Part shown: positions 45,902 through 54,999 of the stretch, one piece after another
Layout of the letters: each line of letters begins with the position of its first letter
Numbering within the stretch: the stretch's first letter is position 1
NCBI GenBank assembly: GCA_027488845.1
Contig: JAIYBC010000023.1
Span: 42,671 to 106,670, forward strand
Length of the DNA: 64,000 nt
From: Verrucomicrobiales bacterium
GTDB lineage: Bacteria > Verrucomicrobiota > Verrucomicrobiia > Limisphaerales > UBA9464
Direction of reading: 5' to 3'
Program-made: the position numbers and the translations under genes
The notes under the pieces: model-generated
Databases searched by the model: none
Told to the model about the DNA's origin: nothing
The model's input: the letters and a program-made list of their open reading frames with translations, nothing else

Positions 45902-48250
45902 ATGGACGCCTCCATCCAGCAGCAGCTCATCGCCGACCTGCTCGTCGAGAGCTTCGAAGGTCTCGACCGCTATGACCACGAACTCCTGCAGATCGAGTCG
46001 GGAACCGCCGGCGCGGACTCGTTGAACGTCATCTTCCGCGTCATCCACACCATCAAGGGAACGGCCGGCTGCCTCGGTTTGTCCCACATCCAGCGGGTCG
46101 CCCACACGGGGGAGAACCTGCTCGACCTCCTCCGCAGCGGTGGGATCAGCGCCTCTCCCGAGATGATCAGCGCGCTCCTGAAGCTCTCGGATGCTCTCCG
46201 CTCGATGCTCCGCTCGCTGGAGGTCTCCGGATCGGAGGGCGACGCCGACCATTCGCCGCTCATCTCCCTGCTGGACCGCCTCCAGGAGCCGCTGGGCGCC
46301 GTTGAGCCCCTCGTTCCCGCGCCCGTCACCGCGCCGGCTTCGTCCCCGGTCCAGCCCCAGGCTGCCGAACCGGCCCCGGCGACCTCCGCGTCCGCACCAG
46401 ACGCCGGATTCGGGTTCTTCGACGACGAGCCGGCATCCGTGCCTGGCCCGGAGACCCTTTTCACCGCACCTGTCCCCGCGCCGAAGTCCTTCCCGGAACC
46501 CGCCGCCCCATCCGCCTCCCCGGGGGCCGGAGCCGGCGCTCCCGCCGCGTCCGTCGCCTCCGGCGCGCCTCCATCCGAGAACGCGGGCCGCTCCAACGCC
46601 GAGGACAGCGCGATCCGCGTGGACGTGGCCCACCTCGACCGCCTGATGAACCTCGTCGGCGAACTGGTGCTCGCCCGGAACCAGATCCTCCAGAAGGCGG
46701 GCGTGGTCCAGGATCCGACCCTGCTCAGCACGGCCCAGCGCCTGAACGTGATCACCACCGAGCTGCAGGAAGGGGTCATGAAGACCCGGATGCAGCCCAT
46801 CGGCAATGTCTGGACCCGTTTCCCGCGGATCGTCCGCGACGTCTCGGCCGAGCTCGGCAAGAAGGTCCGCCTGTACATGGAAGGCCGCGAGACCGAGCTC
46901 GACCGCACCATCATCGAGGCGATCAAGGACCCGCTGATCCACATCGTCCGGAACGCCATCGACCACGGGATCGAGTCGCCGGAGCGTCGCGCCGCCTCCG
47001 GAAAGCCCGAGGAGGGCGCCCTCGTGCTCCGGGCCTACCACGAAGGCGGGCAGGTGATCATCGAGATCGCCGACGACGGCGCCGGCATCAACGCCGAGAA
47101 GGTCCGGGCCCGCGCCCTTCGCGACGGGCGCATCACGGCGGAGCAGGCCGCCCGGATGCCCGACCGCGAGGCGTTCCACCTCGTCTTCCTGCCGGGCCTC
47201 AGCACCGCGGAGAAGATCACCAACGTCTCCGGCCGCGGCGTGGGCATGGACGTCGTCAAGACGAACATCGAACGCATCGGCGGCTCCATCGAGCTCCTCT
47301 CCGAGCTGGGTTCCGGGACCACGCTCCGCATCAAGATCCCGCTCACCCTGGCCATCATCCCGGCGCTGATCGTCACCTCCGGCGGCGAGCGGTTCGCGAT
47401 CCCGCAGGTCAGCCTCGTCGAGTTGGTGCGGATCGACACCGCCGGGGAAGGCCGCGGCATCGAGTCGCTCTACGGCGCACCGGTGTACCGGCTCCGGGAA
47501 CGCCTCCTGCCGCTCGCCATGCTCGACCGAGAGCTCGGCATCGTGCCGGCCGAGGCGGCGACGCCGGGCTCCGAAGCCGGATCCAACCTCATCGTGCTCC
47601 AGGCGGACGGCCGCCAGTTCGGACTCGTCGTCGACGAGATCAACGACACCCAGGAGATCGTGGTGAAGCCGCTCTCCAAGATCTTCCGCAGCCTCACCTG
47701 CTACGCCGGTGCGACCATCATGGGCGACGGCCGCGTGGCCCTCATCCTCGACGTCCTCGGCCTCGCGCAGAGGGCCTCCGTGCTCTCCGACGCGACGACC
47801 CAGGCCGCCGCCATCGATCCCGCCCGCGCCGCCTCCGTGCTCGCCAACCGGGAGAAGCTGCTCCTCATCGAGGCCGGCGGCGGCTCCCGGCTCGCGATCC
47901 CCCTGTCCTCGGTGGACCGGTTGGAGGAGTTCGAACGTTCCCGCTTCGAATGGTCCGGCGGTCGCCAGGTCATCCAATACCGCGGCGGCATCCTCCCCCT
48001 GGTCCCCCTCAACCGCCTTGTCCCGAACCTCCCGGAGCCTGCGGAGTCGACGGACCACGCCCAGGTGGTGGTCCACTCCTCCGGCGGACGCAGCGTCGGC
48101 ATCCTCGTCGGACAGGTCAGCGACATCGTCGAGGAGGAAGGCTCGGAACGGGCGGCCGGCGACGGATCCGGCCTGCTCGGGTCCACGGTCATCCAGGGCC
48201 GTGTGGTCGATCTCTTCGATCCGACCGGCCTACACCTGTCGTCCCTTTGA
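45902..48250 (+). CDS. cheA: CheA histidine kinase with two C-terminal CheW-like domains
   Basis: The 782-residue protein begins with an Hpt domain (His49 in FRVIHTIKGTAGCLGL). A Pro/Ala-rich linker (about 140-235) replaces a recognisable P2 domain. The dimerisation helices and HATPase domain follow (VDVAHLDRLMNLVGELVLARNQ, HIVRNAIDHGIESPERR, DDGAGINAEKV, GRGVGMDVVKTNIERIGG). Then come a CheW-like P5 domain (about 480-620) and a second CheW-like region (about 640-782, EKLLLIEAGGGSRLAIPLSSV, IQYRGGILPLVPLN, GILVGQVSDIVEE). CheA couples receptor arrays to CheY and CheB. The extra CheW domain may change array geometry. Confidence 0.95.
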   Translation: MDASIQQQLIADLLVESFEGLDRYDHELLQIESGTAGADSLNVIFRVIHTIKGTAGCLGLSHIQRVAHTGENLLDLLRSGGISASPEMISALLKLSDALRSMLRSLEVSGSEGDADHSPLISLLDRLQEPLGAVEPLVPAPVTAPASSPVQPQAAEPAPATSASAPDAGFGFFDDEPASVPGPETLFTAPVPAPKSFPEPAAPSASPGAGAGAPAASVASGAPPSENAGRSNAEDSAIRVDVAHLDRLMNLVGELVLARNQILQKAGVVQDPTLLSTAQRLNVITTELQEGVMKTRMQPIGNVWTRFPRIVRDVSAELGKKVRLYMEGRETELDRTIIEAIKDPLIHIVRNAIDHGIESPERRAASGKPEEGALVLRAYHEGGQVIIEIADDGAGINAEKVRARALRDGRITAEQAARMPDREAFHLVFLPGLSTAEKITNVSGRGVGMDVVKTNIERIGGSIELLSELGSGTTLRIKIPLTLAIIPALIVTSGGERFAIPQVSLVELVRIDTAGEGRGIESLYGAPVYRLRERLLPLAMLDRELGIVPAEAATPGSEAGSNLIVLQADGRQFGLVVDEINDTQEIVVKPLSKIFRSLTCYAGATIMGDGRVALILDVLGLAQRASVLSDATTQAAAIDPARAASVLANREKLLLIEAGGGSRLAIPLSSVDRLEEFERSRFEWSGGRQVIQYRGGILPLVPLNRLVPNLPEPAESTDHAQVVVHSSGGRSVGILVGQVSDIVEEEGSERAAGDGSGLLGSTVIQGRVVDLFDPTGLHLSSL

Positions 48251-48272
48251 TCCGATACCCAGACTGTCGTCC

Positions 48273-48719
48273 ATGAGCGAGACCCGCCAACTCTGCACCT
48301 TCACCCTCGGGGACTTCTTCTTCGGGATCGATGTCCTGAAGGTCCAGGAGATCATCCGACACCAGGAGATGACCCGCGTCCCGTTGGCCCCCGAGGCCAT
48401 CCGCGGACTCATCAACCTCCGCGGCCAGATCGTCACCGCCCTCGACCTTCGCAGCCGGCTCGGCCTGCCCCCGCGCTCCGCTTCCCTGCCTCCGACGAAC
48501 GTCGTCATCCACACCCCCGACGGCCCCGTGAGCCTGCTGGTGGACGAGATCGGAGACGTGGTCGAGGTCGACGCCGCCGGGCTGACCCGCGCGCCCGACA
48601 CGGTCCGTGGCGCGGCCCACCAGGTGATCACCGGCGTCTTCCGGCTCAAGGAACGCCTGCTGATCCTCCTCGACACCTCGAAGGTCGTCGAGCTCCCGGA
48701 GCCCGTTCCCGCCTCCTGA
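48273..48719 (+). CDS. cheW: CheW adaptor protein
   Basis: The 148-residue protein has the CheW fold: [43 protein letters not shown] and [15 protein letters not shown], ending in [15 protein letters not shown]. It links MCPs to CheA. It starts 22 bases after cheA, and the membrane MCP gene follows. Confidence 0.95.
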   Translation: MSETRQLCTFTLGDFFFGIDVLKVQEIIRHQEMTRVPLAPEAIRGLINLRGQIVTALDLRSRLGLPPRSASLPPTNVVIHTPDGPVSLLVDEIGDVVEVDAAGLTRAPDTVRGAAHQVITGVFRLKERLLILLDTSKVVELPEPVPAS

Positions 48720-48763
48720 TCCCGCCGAACCAAACGCAGCTTCCCTTTCCTGAAACCGAATCC

Positions 48764-51052
48764 ATGAACACCAGCAGTCATACCGTCGTGGCTCCGCTCC
48801 CGTTCGAGCCGCGCGTCCGCCCCGACACCCAATCGCGCCGCGCCGCCGAATCCCGTCCTCCGGCCGGCGGTCCGGACGCCCCAACCCCCGCCTCCGGGCT
48901 CCGCCTGGGGGGCAGCCTCCGTGGCAAGCTCCTCGTGCCGGCCCTCGTCGTGCTCGCACTGAGCGTCACCGCCATCTACGTGGCCGTGCTCCGCATGTCC
49001 ACGCGCCTCGCCTCCGAGCGGTCCTTCGCCCTGCAGGCCTCGGCCCGCAGCATCCAGGACCGCATCGACCGCACGCTCTTCGAACGCTACGGCGACGTCC
49101 AGGCCTTCGGCCTCAACACCGTCGTCCACCGGGACCTCAGCCGGATCGACGACTCGGTCCGCTCGCAGATCACCGAGGCGGTCAACGCCTACGTGAAGGC
49201 CTACGGGTGCTACCCGGTGAGCTTCGTGACCGACACCTCCGGCCGGATCGTCGCCGTCAACTCCGTCACCGCCGAGGGGACCCCGATCACCGGCGCGAAC
49301 GCGCTCCTGGGTCGCGACGTCTCGGGCCGCGAGTGGTTCAAGTCGGCCGTCGCCAAGAAGTTCACCACAGGCGCCCCGGTCGATGGCGCCACGCTGCTTT
49401 CCGGCACCGTGGTCACGGATCCGGTCCCCAACGACGAGTTCGTCACCGAGCTCTACGGGACCAAGGCCCCGACCTGGTCGATGACCTTCACCGCCCCGGT
49501 CACGAAGTCCGACGGCACGCTGGTCGGCTACTGGCACAACTGCTTCAGCTCCGCGATGGTCGAGCAGATCGTCGCCGACGAGTACTCCAGCCTGAAGCGC
49601 CAGGGGCTCGGCACCGCGGAACTGAACGTCGTCGACCGCTCCGGGATGCTCATCCTCGACGTGGATCCCGCCGAGACCGGCTCCGAGAAGCCGAGGCCGG
49701 ACGACCTGTTCAAGGTGAACTTCCTCAGTTCCAACGAGGCCGCCGCGGTGGAGGCCGCCCGTGCCGGTGCGCCGGTCAACGGCATCGTCACCGGCCGCAA
49801 CGCCCGCATGAGCCGAGCCTCGGGACGCGAGTTCATCCAGGTCGGAGGCTACAGCCGCAGCGCCCCGGTGCTCGGATACGTCGGCTCCGGCTTCACCACC
49901 CTCGTCCGCTCCGAGCCCGATGAGGCCTTCGCCGCCACCGAGTCCCTCAAGCGGACCGTCCTCGCCGTCGGGGCCGTCGGTCTCCTGGTCGGCGCATTGT
50001 TCCTCTGGAAGGTCGTCGGCGGCGTGGTCCGGGGCATCACCCGGGTGAAGGAAGCCATCGAGGGACTGGCCCGCGGCGACATCTCGCGCGATGTGCCCGT
50101 CACCGCCGAGGACGAAGTCGGCGTCATGTCCCGCGCCTTCAACACCGCCCGCGGAGGACTCATCGAGGTCTTCGGGGCGGAGCGGGTCGACTGGAAGGAG
50201 ATCTCCGAGAAGCAGCATGCGGTCCTCCGCCTGACGGACAGCCTCAAGTCCACCCTGGCCACCGTGAACGAGAACGCGCAGACGCTCTCCGCCGCCTCCG
50301 AGGAGCTCTCGGCCACGGCGCAGCAGATGAACACGAACTCGACGGAGACCTCGGCACAGGCCGGCGTCGCCGCGGCCGCCTCCGAGCAGGTCAGCCAGAA
50401 CATCGCCACGGTCGCCACCAGCGCCGAGGAAATGAGCGCCAGCGTCAAGGAGATCGCCAAGAACGCCTCCGAGGCCGCCCGCATCGCCACCCAGGCGGTC
50501 CGTGTCGCCGAGGAGACCAACCAGACCATCTCCAAGCTCGGCGAAAGCAGCATCGAGATCGGCCAGGTCATCAAGGTCATCACCTCCATCGCCCAGCAGA
50601 CGAACCTGCTCGCGCTCAACGCCACCATCGAGGCCGCACGGGCCGGTGAGGCCGGAAAGGGCTTCGCCGTCGTCGCCAACGAGGTGAAGGAGCTGGCCAA
50701 GCAGACCGCCGCGGCCACCGAGGACATCTCGCGCAAGATCGAGACCATCCAGGGCGACACCCAGGGCGCCGTCCAGGCCATCTCCCAGATCAGCTCGGTG
50801 ATCGCCCAGATCAACGACATCTCGAACACCATCGCCAGCGCCGTCGAGGAGCAGACGGCGACGACGAACGAGATCGCCCGCAACACCTCCGAGGCGGCCC
50901 GTGGAAGCACGGAGATCACCCGGAACGTCACCAGCGTCTCGCTGGCCGCCAAGAGCACCTCCGAGGGCGCCAGCAACACCCTCACCGCGGCGAACGAACT
51001 CGCACGGCTCTCCGCCGAGCTCAAGCGTGTGGTGGAGTCGGCCCAGGTCTGA
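48764..51052 (+). CDS. Membrane methyl-accepting chemotaxis protein
   Basis: The 762-residue receptor has a long N-terminal cytoplasmic tail, TM1 near 47-70 ([21 protein letters not shown]), a large periplasmic Cache-like sensor (about 70-390), TM2 near 395-415 ([20 protein letters not shown]), a HAMP domain and a signalling domain with [20 protein letters not shown] at the tip. No C-terminal pentapeptide for CheR docking is seen. The extended ~45-residue N-terminal tail before TM1 is unusual. Confidence 0.94.
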   Translation: MNTSSHTVVAPLPFEPRVRPDTQSRRAAESRPPAGGPDAPTPASGLRLGGSLRGKLLVPALVVLALSVTAIYVAVLRMSTRLASERSFALQASARSIQDRIDRTLFERYGDVQAFGLNTVVHRDLSRIDDSVRSQITEAVNAYVKAYGCYPVSFVTDTSGRIVAVNSVTAEGTPITGANALLGRDVSGREWFKSAVAKKFTTGAPVDGATLLSGTVVTDPVPNDEFVTELYGTKAPTWSMTFTAPVTKSDGTLVGYWHNCFSSAMVEQIVADEYSSLKRQGLGTAELNVVDRSGMLILDVDPAETGSEKPRPDDLFKVNFLSSNEAAAVEAARAGAPVNGIVTGRNARMSRASGREFIQVGGYSRSAPVLGYVGSGFTTLVRSEPDEAFAATESLKRTVLAVGAVGLLVGALFLWKVVGGVVRGITRVKEAIEGLARGDISRDVPVTAEDEVGVMSRAFNTARGGLIEVFGAERVDWKEISEKQHAVLRLTDSLKSTLATVNENAQTLSAASEELSATAQQMNTNSTETSAQAGVAAAASEQVSQNIATVATSAEEMSASVKEIAKNASEAARIATQAVRVAEETNQTISKLGESSIEIGQVIKVITSIAQQTNLLALNATIEAARAGEAGKGFAVVANEVKELAKQTAAATEDISRKIETIQGDTQGAVQAISQISSVIAQINDISNTIASAVEEQTATTNEIARNTSEAARGSTEITRNVTSVSLAAKSTSEGASNTLTAANELARLSAELKRVVESAQV

Positions 51053-51067
51053 TCCGCCTCCGTGCCT

Positions 51068-51090
51068 CCCCGGGGTCCAGGACCCCGGGG
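51068..51090. repeat. Perfect 23-base palindrome between the MCP and sensor-kinase genes
   Basis: CCCCGGGGTCC is followed by one base and its exact complement, GGACCCCGGGG. It lies 16 bases after the MCP stop and 12 before the next ATG, with no T-tract. In RNA it would form an 11-bp hairpin that could reduce translation or transcription of downstream genes or stabilise the upstream mRNA. Confidence 0.75.
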
Positions 51091-51101
51091 TTCCCGCCAC
51101 G

Positions 51102-52439
51102 ATGACCCTCACGCTTCCATCCAACGTCGCCGGCATGGCGTCGGCCGGGCCCGCTGGGCCCGGCGGGACCGACCCGCGTTGGGACGCCGTCGAGGTGGCC
51201 TCGGCCCTCTTCGGGGGAGCCCTCGCGTTCGTGGCGCTGCTTCCCGACGGAGCCGTCGAGGTGGCTTCGGCCGCCGGGCCCGACACGGCGCGGGCCCGGG
51301 AACTGGCGCCCCTGGTCGCCGTGCTGCGGGAGGTCGACGAGCCTTGGGTCCTTATGGGCGTCGGGCCCGGCCCCGAATGCCGCGACCACCTGCTTGCGGC
51401 GTCCCTGCGGCACGGCGACGGCGAGGCCTTCGGGGCGATTGCGGTGCTCCTCCACGTGGCACCGGCCGCCTCGGACCACAGGATGGAGGCGCTTCTGCGC
51501 ATCGCCCGCGGCCTTTCGCCGGAACCCGTCTCCACGTCGGACGGGGCTTTCGACGGCCTGGCCGAGGCCGAGTCCAGGATCCTGGCCGAGAAGTACCGCA
51601 AGGCCCGCGAGGAGGCGGAATGGAACGCTTCGCGTCTCCAGGAGACGCTCGATGCGGCCCTGGTCCTCTCGGAGGAGGCCCAGGCCTCCAGCCGGGCCAA
51701 GAGCGAGTTCCTCGCGGTGGTCAGCCACGAGCTGCGCACGCCGCTGACCGGCATCCTCGGCATGTCCGAGGTCCTTTCGGCCACGACCTCCGACCCGGCG
51801 GTGCGCGAATGCGCCGAGGCCATCCGGTCCTCCGGCGACCGGCTGCTCGCCGCGGTCAACGACATCCTCGACTTCACCCGGCTTGAGTCCGGCGAACTCC
51901 CGCTGCGCTGCGTCGACTTCGATCCCGCCGCCGCCGTCGCGGACGCCGTGGCCGAGGCGGCGCCGCTGTTCTGCGGCCGCGGGCTCCACGTCGAGTTCCG
52001 GCCGGGCGGGGGCCTTCCCGACCGCATGAGGTCCGACCCCCGCCGTTTTCGGCAGGTCGTCGGAATCCTCGTCTCGAACGCCGCCAAGTTCACCGAACAT
52101 GGGGGCGCCGTGGTCACCGTGGAGGCCGAGGAGATCCCGTCGCTGCACGACCTGTCCCGGATGGAACCCCAGGTCCGCGTCGAGGTCGCGGACACCGGGA
52201 TCGGCATCCCGGCCGAGCGGCAGTCCACGCTGTTCCACCGCTTCCGACAGGTGGATTCCGGCCAGGCCCGCCGCGCCGGCGGTCTCGGACTCGGTCTCGC
52301 CCTCGCACGCGGGCTTGTCGGCCTCATGGACGGCCGGATCGGCTTCGAGAGCGAGGTGGGACGCGGGTCCCGCTTCTGGTTCGCCGTGCCCCTCCGACCC
52401 CCTTCCGATCCCTCCCCACAGTCCGTCATCCCGTCATGA
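51102..52439 (+). CDS. Cytosolic sensor histidine kinase
   Basis: The 445-residue protein has an N-terminal region (about 1-150) of GAF-like composition, a coiled coil, a HisKA domain with the phosphoacceptor in FLAVVSHELRTPLTGILGMS near residue 210 and a HATPase with GILVSNAAKFTEHG, VEVADTGIGIPAERQ and GGLGLGLALARGL. No membrane segment is seen. I use ATG 51102. It overlaps the following receiver gene by four bases, so that receiver is its likely partner. Confidence 0.92.
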   Translation: MTLTLPSNVAGMASAGPAGPGGTDPRWDAVEVASALFGGALAFVALLPDGAVEVASAAGPDTARARELAPLVAVLREVDEPWVLMGVGPGPECRDHLLAASLRHGDGEAFGAIAVLLHVAPAASDHRMEALLRIARGLSPEPVSTSDGAFDGLAEAESRILAEKYRKAREEAEWNASRLQETLDAALVLSEEAQASSRAKSEFLAVVSHELRTPLTGILGMSEVLSATTSDPAVRECAEAIRSSGDRLLAAVNDILDFTRLESGELPLRCVDFDPAAAVADAVAEAAPLFCGRGLHVEFRPGGGLPDRMRSDPRRFRQVVGILVSNAAKFTEHGGAVVTVEAEEIPSLHDLSRMEPQVRVEVADTGIGIPAERQSTLFHRFRQVDSGQARRAGGLGLGLALARGLVGLMDGRIGFESEVGRGSRFWFAVPLRPPSDPSPQSVIPS

Positions 52440-52804
52440 AGCTCCTGATCGTCGACGATTCGCGCACCATGCGCAGCATCCTCGCCTCCTACGCACGTCC
52501 CCTCGGCTTCGCCGTCACCGAGGCGGTGGACGGCAAGGACGCCCTCGAACAGATCGCCCGCCACCAGCCGTTCGACGCGGTGCTGATCGACTGGGACATG
52601 CCCGTGATGAACGGCATCGAGCTCCTGAGGATCCTTCGGGCCAACCCGACCTACGCGAACTGGAAGCTCATGATGGTGACCGCCCAGAGCAGCATGGGCG
52701 CGGTGACCGCGGCCGTGGAGATGGGCGCCAACGACTACCTGATGAAGCCGCTCACCGAGGAGATGTTCCAGGACAAGATGCGTTGCCTGGAGCTCGTCGC
52801 CTGA
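52436..52804 (+). CDS. Single-domain response regulator, second CheY-like protein
   Basis: The 122-residue receiver has Asp7/Asp8, phosphoacceptor Asp52 in VLIDWDMPVMNGIELL, Thr in MMVTAQSS and Lys in DYLMKPLTEEMF. It is coupled to the sensor kinase by an ATGA overlap and followed by cheB. It could be a second CheY or a phosphate sink. Confidence 0.93.
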   Translation: MKLLIVDDSRTMRSILASYARPLGFAVTEAVDGKDALEQIARHQPFDAVLIDWDMPVMNGIELLRILRANPTYANWKLMMVTAQSSMGAVTAAVEMGANDYLMKPLTEEMFQDKMRCLELVA

Positions 52805-52841
52805 GCCGTCGGAACGAGGAATCCCAGCGCCACAAGACCCG

Positions 52842-54014
52842 ATGGAACCCAACCGCACCGGCAGGATCCGCGTGTTGATCGTCGACGACGCGGTCGTCAT
52901 GCGGCGCGTCATCTCCGAGGCGTTGGCGCAGGACGAGTCGATCGAGGTGGTGGGCACCGCCGCCAACGGACGCATCGCCCTGGCGAAGCTCGACCAGGTG
53001 AAGCCGGACGTGGTGACGCTCGACGTCGAGATGCCCGAGATGGACGGCGTCGAGACCGTGCGCGAGATCCGGAAGACCCACCCGAGGCTTCCGGTGATCA
53101 TGTTCAGCACGCTCACCCAGCGGGGTGCCGTGACCACCTTGGAGGCCCTTTCCGCGGGGGCTTCGGACTACGTGACCAAGCCGGCGAACGTCGGCAGCGT
53201 CATGGAGGGATTCAGCCGCCTGCGCTCGGAACTGATCCCGAAGATCAAGGCGCTGTGCCGCCGCGGACCGGCGTCCGCGCCCGCCGCACCGAACCCCGTT
53301 CCGGCGGCGGCCGGGATTCCACGCCCCTTGCCGGCGGTTCCCGCAGCCCGTCCGGCGGCTTCGATTCCGGCCGTGGTTCCGGCACCGGGCCCCGCCGCGC
53401 CACCGGACGCGCTCTGCATCGGCAGCTCCACCGGAGGGCCGAACGCCCTCGTGGACGTCTTCAACGCCTTCCCCTCTGCGCTCGACGTCCCGGTGCTGGT
53501 GGTCCAGCACATGCCGCCCCTGTTCACCCAGATGCTGGCCGAAAGGCTGGACCGGATCGGGAACCTCCGCTTCTGCGAGGGCGCCCAGGACATGCCGGTG
53601 CGCCCGGGCCATGTGTACATCGCCCCCGGCGGGCATCACATGGAGGTCGTCCGCGTGGCCGGGACCGTGCGCATCCGGCTTCACGACGGTCCCAGCGAGA
53701 ACTCCTGCAGGCCCGCCGTCGACGTTCTCCTGCGCAGCGCCATCGAGGCCTACAACGGCCGGCTGGTGGTCGCGATCCTCACCGGCATGGGTTACGACGG
53801 CCTCCGGGGCTGCGAGGCCGCACGCCGGCGCGGCGCCCAGGTCATCGCCCAGGACGAGGCCACCTCCGTGGTCTGGGGCATGCCCGGTGCCGTCGCGCAG
53901 GCGGGCCTCGCCGACCGCATCCTTCCGCTACCCCAGATCGGCCCGGAACTCGTCCGCCGAGTCTCCGTCCGCCGCCCGCCCGTGCCCGCCTCCATCCCCG
54001 TCGTCGTCCGCTGA
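52842..54014 (+). CDS. cheB: CheB, protein-glutamate methylesterase
   Basis: The 390-residue protein has a receiver (Asp61 in VVTLDVEMPEMDGVETV), an Ala/Pro-rich linker (about 140-190), and the methylesterase domain with Ser in CIGSSTGGPNALVDVF (near 195), His in VVQHMPPLFTQMLAERLD (near 222) and Asp in TGMGYDGLRGCEAA (near 318). It removes methyl groups from receptors and deamidates glutamines when phosphorylated by CheA. cheR follows after 14 bases. Confidence 0.96.
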   Translation: MEPNRTGRIRVLIVDDAVVMRRVISEALAQDESIEVVGTAANGRIALAKLDQVKPDVVTLDVEMPEMDGVETVREIRKTHPRLPVIMFSTLTQRGAVTTLEALSAGASDYVTKPANVGSVMEGFSRLRSELIPKIKALCRRGPASAPAAPNPVPAAAGIPRPLPAVPAARPAASIPAVVPAPGPAAPPDALCIGSSTGGPNALVDVFNAFPSALDVPVLVVQHMPPLFTQMLAERLDRIGNLRFCEGAQDMPVRPGHVYIAPGGHHMEVVRVAGTVRIRLHDGPSENSCRPAVDVLLRSAIEAYNGRLVVAILTGMGYDGLRGCEAARRRGAQVIAQDEATSVVWGMPGAVAQAGLADRILPLPQIGPELVRRVSVRRPPVPASIPVVVR

Positions 54015-54028
54015 CCCCATCCTCCTTC

Positions 54029-54850
54029 ATGGCCATCTCCCTTCCAGACTTCACCTACATCGCCGACCTGGCGCGGCGCCGTGCGGCGATCGTGCTGGAG
54101 CCCGGGAAGGAGTACCTCGTCGAGAGCCGGCTCACCCCGATCGCCCAGAAGGAGGGGCATGCCGGGCTTGCGGAGTTCATCGCACGGCTCCGCACCGGTC
54201 CCGAGTCCGGGCCGATGCATTCCCGGGTCGTGGACGCCCTCACCACCAACGAGACCTTCTTCTTCCGGGACCACCATCCCTTCGAGGCGCTTCGCAAGTC
54301 GGTGCTGCCCCCTCTGATCCAGGCCCGGGCGAACCTCCGTCGGCTCACGATCTGGTGCGCCGCCTGTTCCACCGGCCAGGAGCCCTACAGCATCGCGATG
54401 ATGCTCCGGGAACACTTCCCCCAGCTCGCCTCGTGGAAGGTGAACATCCTCGCCACGGACATCTCCCCGCGCGTGCTCGACCAGGCCCGCAAGGGCGTCT
54501 ATTCCCAGATCGAGGTCAACCGCGGCCTCCCTGCCATCTACCTGGTGAAGCACTTCACCCAGAACGGTGGCGGATGGATGGTCCGGGACGAGATCCGGAA
54601 GTCCGTCGAGTTCCGCGAGCTGAACCTCATCCAGTCCTGGGGTTCCCTCCCGGTGTTCGACGTCGTCTTCATCCGGAACGTGCTCATCTACTTCGACGTG
54701 CCGACCAAGCAGGCCATCCTGCGGAACATCCGTCGGAACATGGCCCCCGACGGCCAGCTCTTCCTCGGCACCGCCGAGACCGCGATCAACCTCGACGCGG
54801 GCTTCACCGCCGTCTCCCACCCCAGCATCACCACCTACAGGCCGGCCTGA
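54029..54850 (+). CDS. cheR: CheR, chemotaxis methyltransferase
   Basis: The 273-residue protein has the CheR N-terminal helical domain (YLVESRLTPIAQKEG) and the SAM-binding domain with TNETFFFRD, WCAACSTGQEPYSIAMML, ILATDISPRVLDQARKG and FIRNVLIYFD. It methylates receptor glutamates. I use ATG 54029. It is the last gene of the plus-strand chemosensory run. Confidence 0.95.
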   Translation: MAISLPDFTYIADLARRRAAIVLEPGKEYLVESRLTPIAQKEGHAGLAEFIARLRTGPESGPMHSRVVDALTTNETFFFRDHHPFEALRKSVLPPLIQARANLRRLTIWCAACSTGQEPYSIAMMLREHFPQLASWKVNILATDISPRVLDQARKGVYSQIEVNRGLPAIYLVKHFTQNGGGWMVRDEIRKSVEFRELNLIQSWGSLPVFDVVFIRNVLIYFDVPTKQAILRNIRRNMAPDGQLFLGTAETAINLDAGFTAVSHPSITTYRPA

Positions 54851-54999
54851 TCGGCGGCGGTGACACGGGGACACCGACTTCACGGAACCCGCGGAGGAGG
54901 CGGAACCGGAACTTCGGGTGCCGGTGAGCGCGTTCCCGTCTCGGGTCCGGACGCCGTTCCCCGGGGACGCCTCGGCGTCTTCGCGCGGGTCCCCTCGGA

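Noticed and set aside
48230..53137. A 1,635-codon open frame on the minus strand opposite the chemotaxis genes
   Set aside because: It is complementary to clear che genes in another frame. GC-rich third positions keep antisense frames open, and its translation is low-complexity Arg/Gly/Asp sequence.
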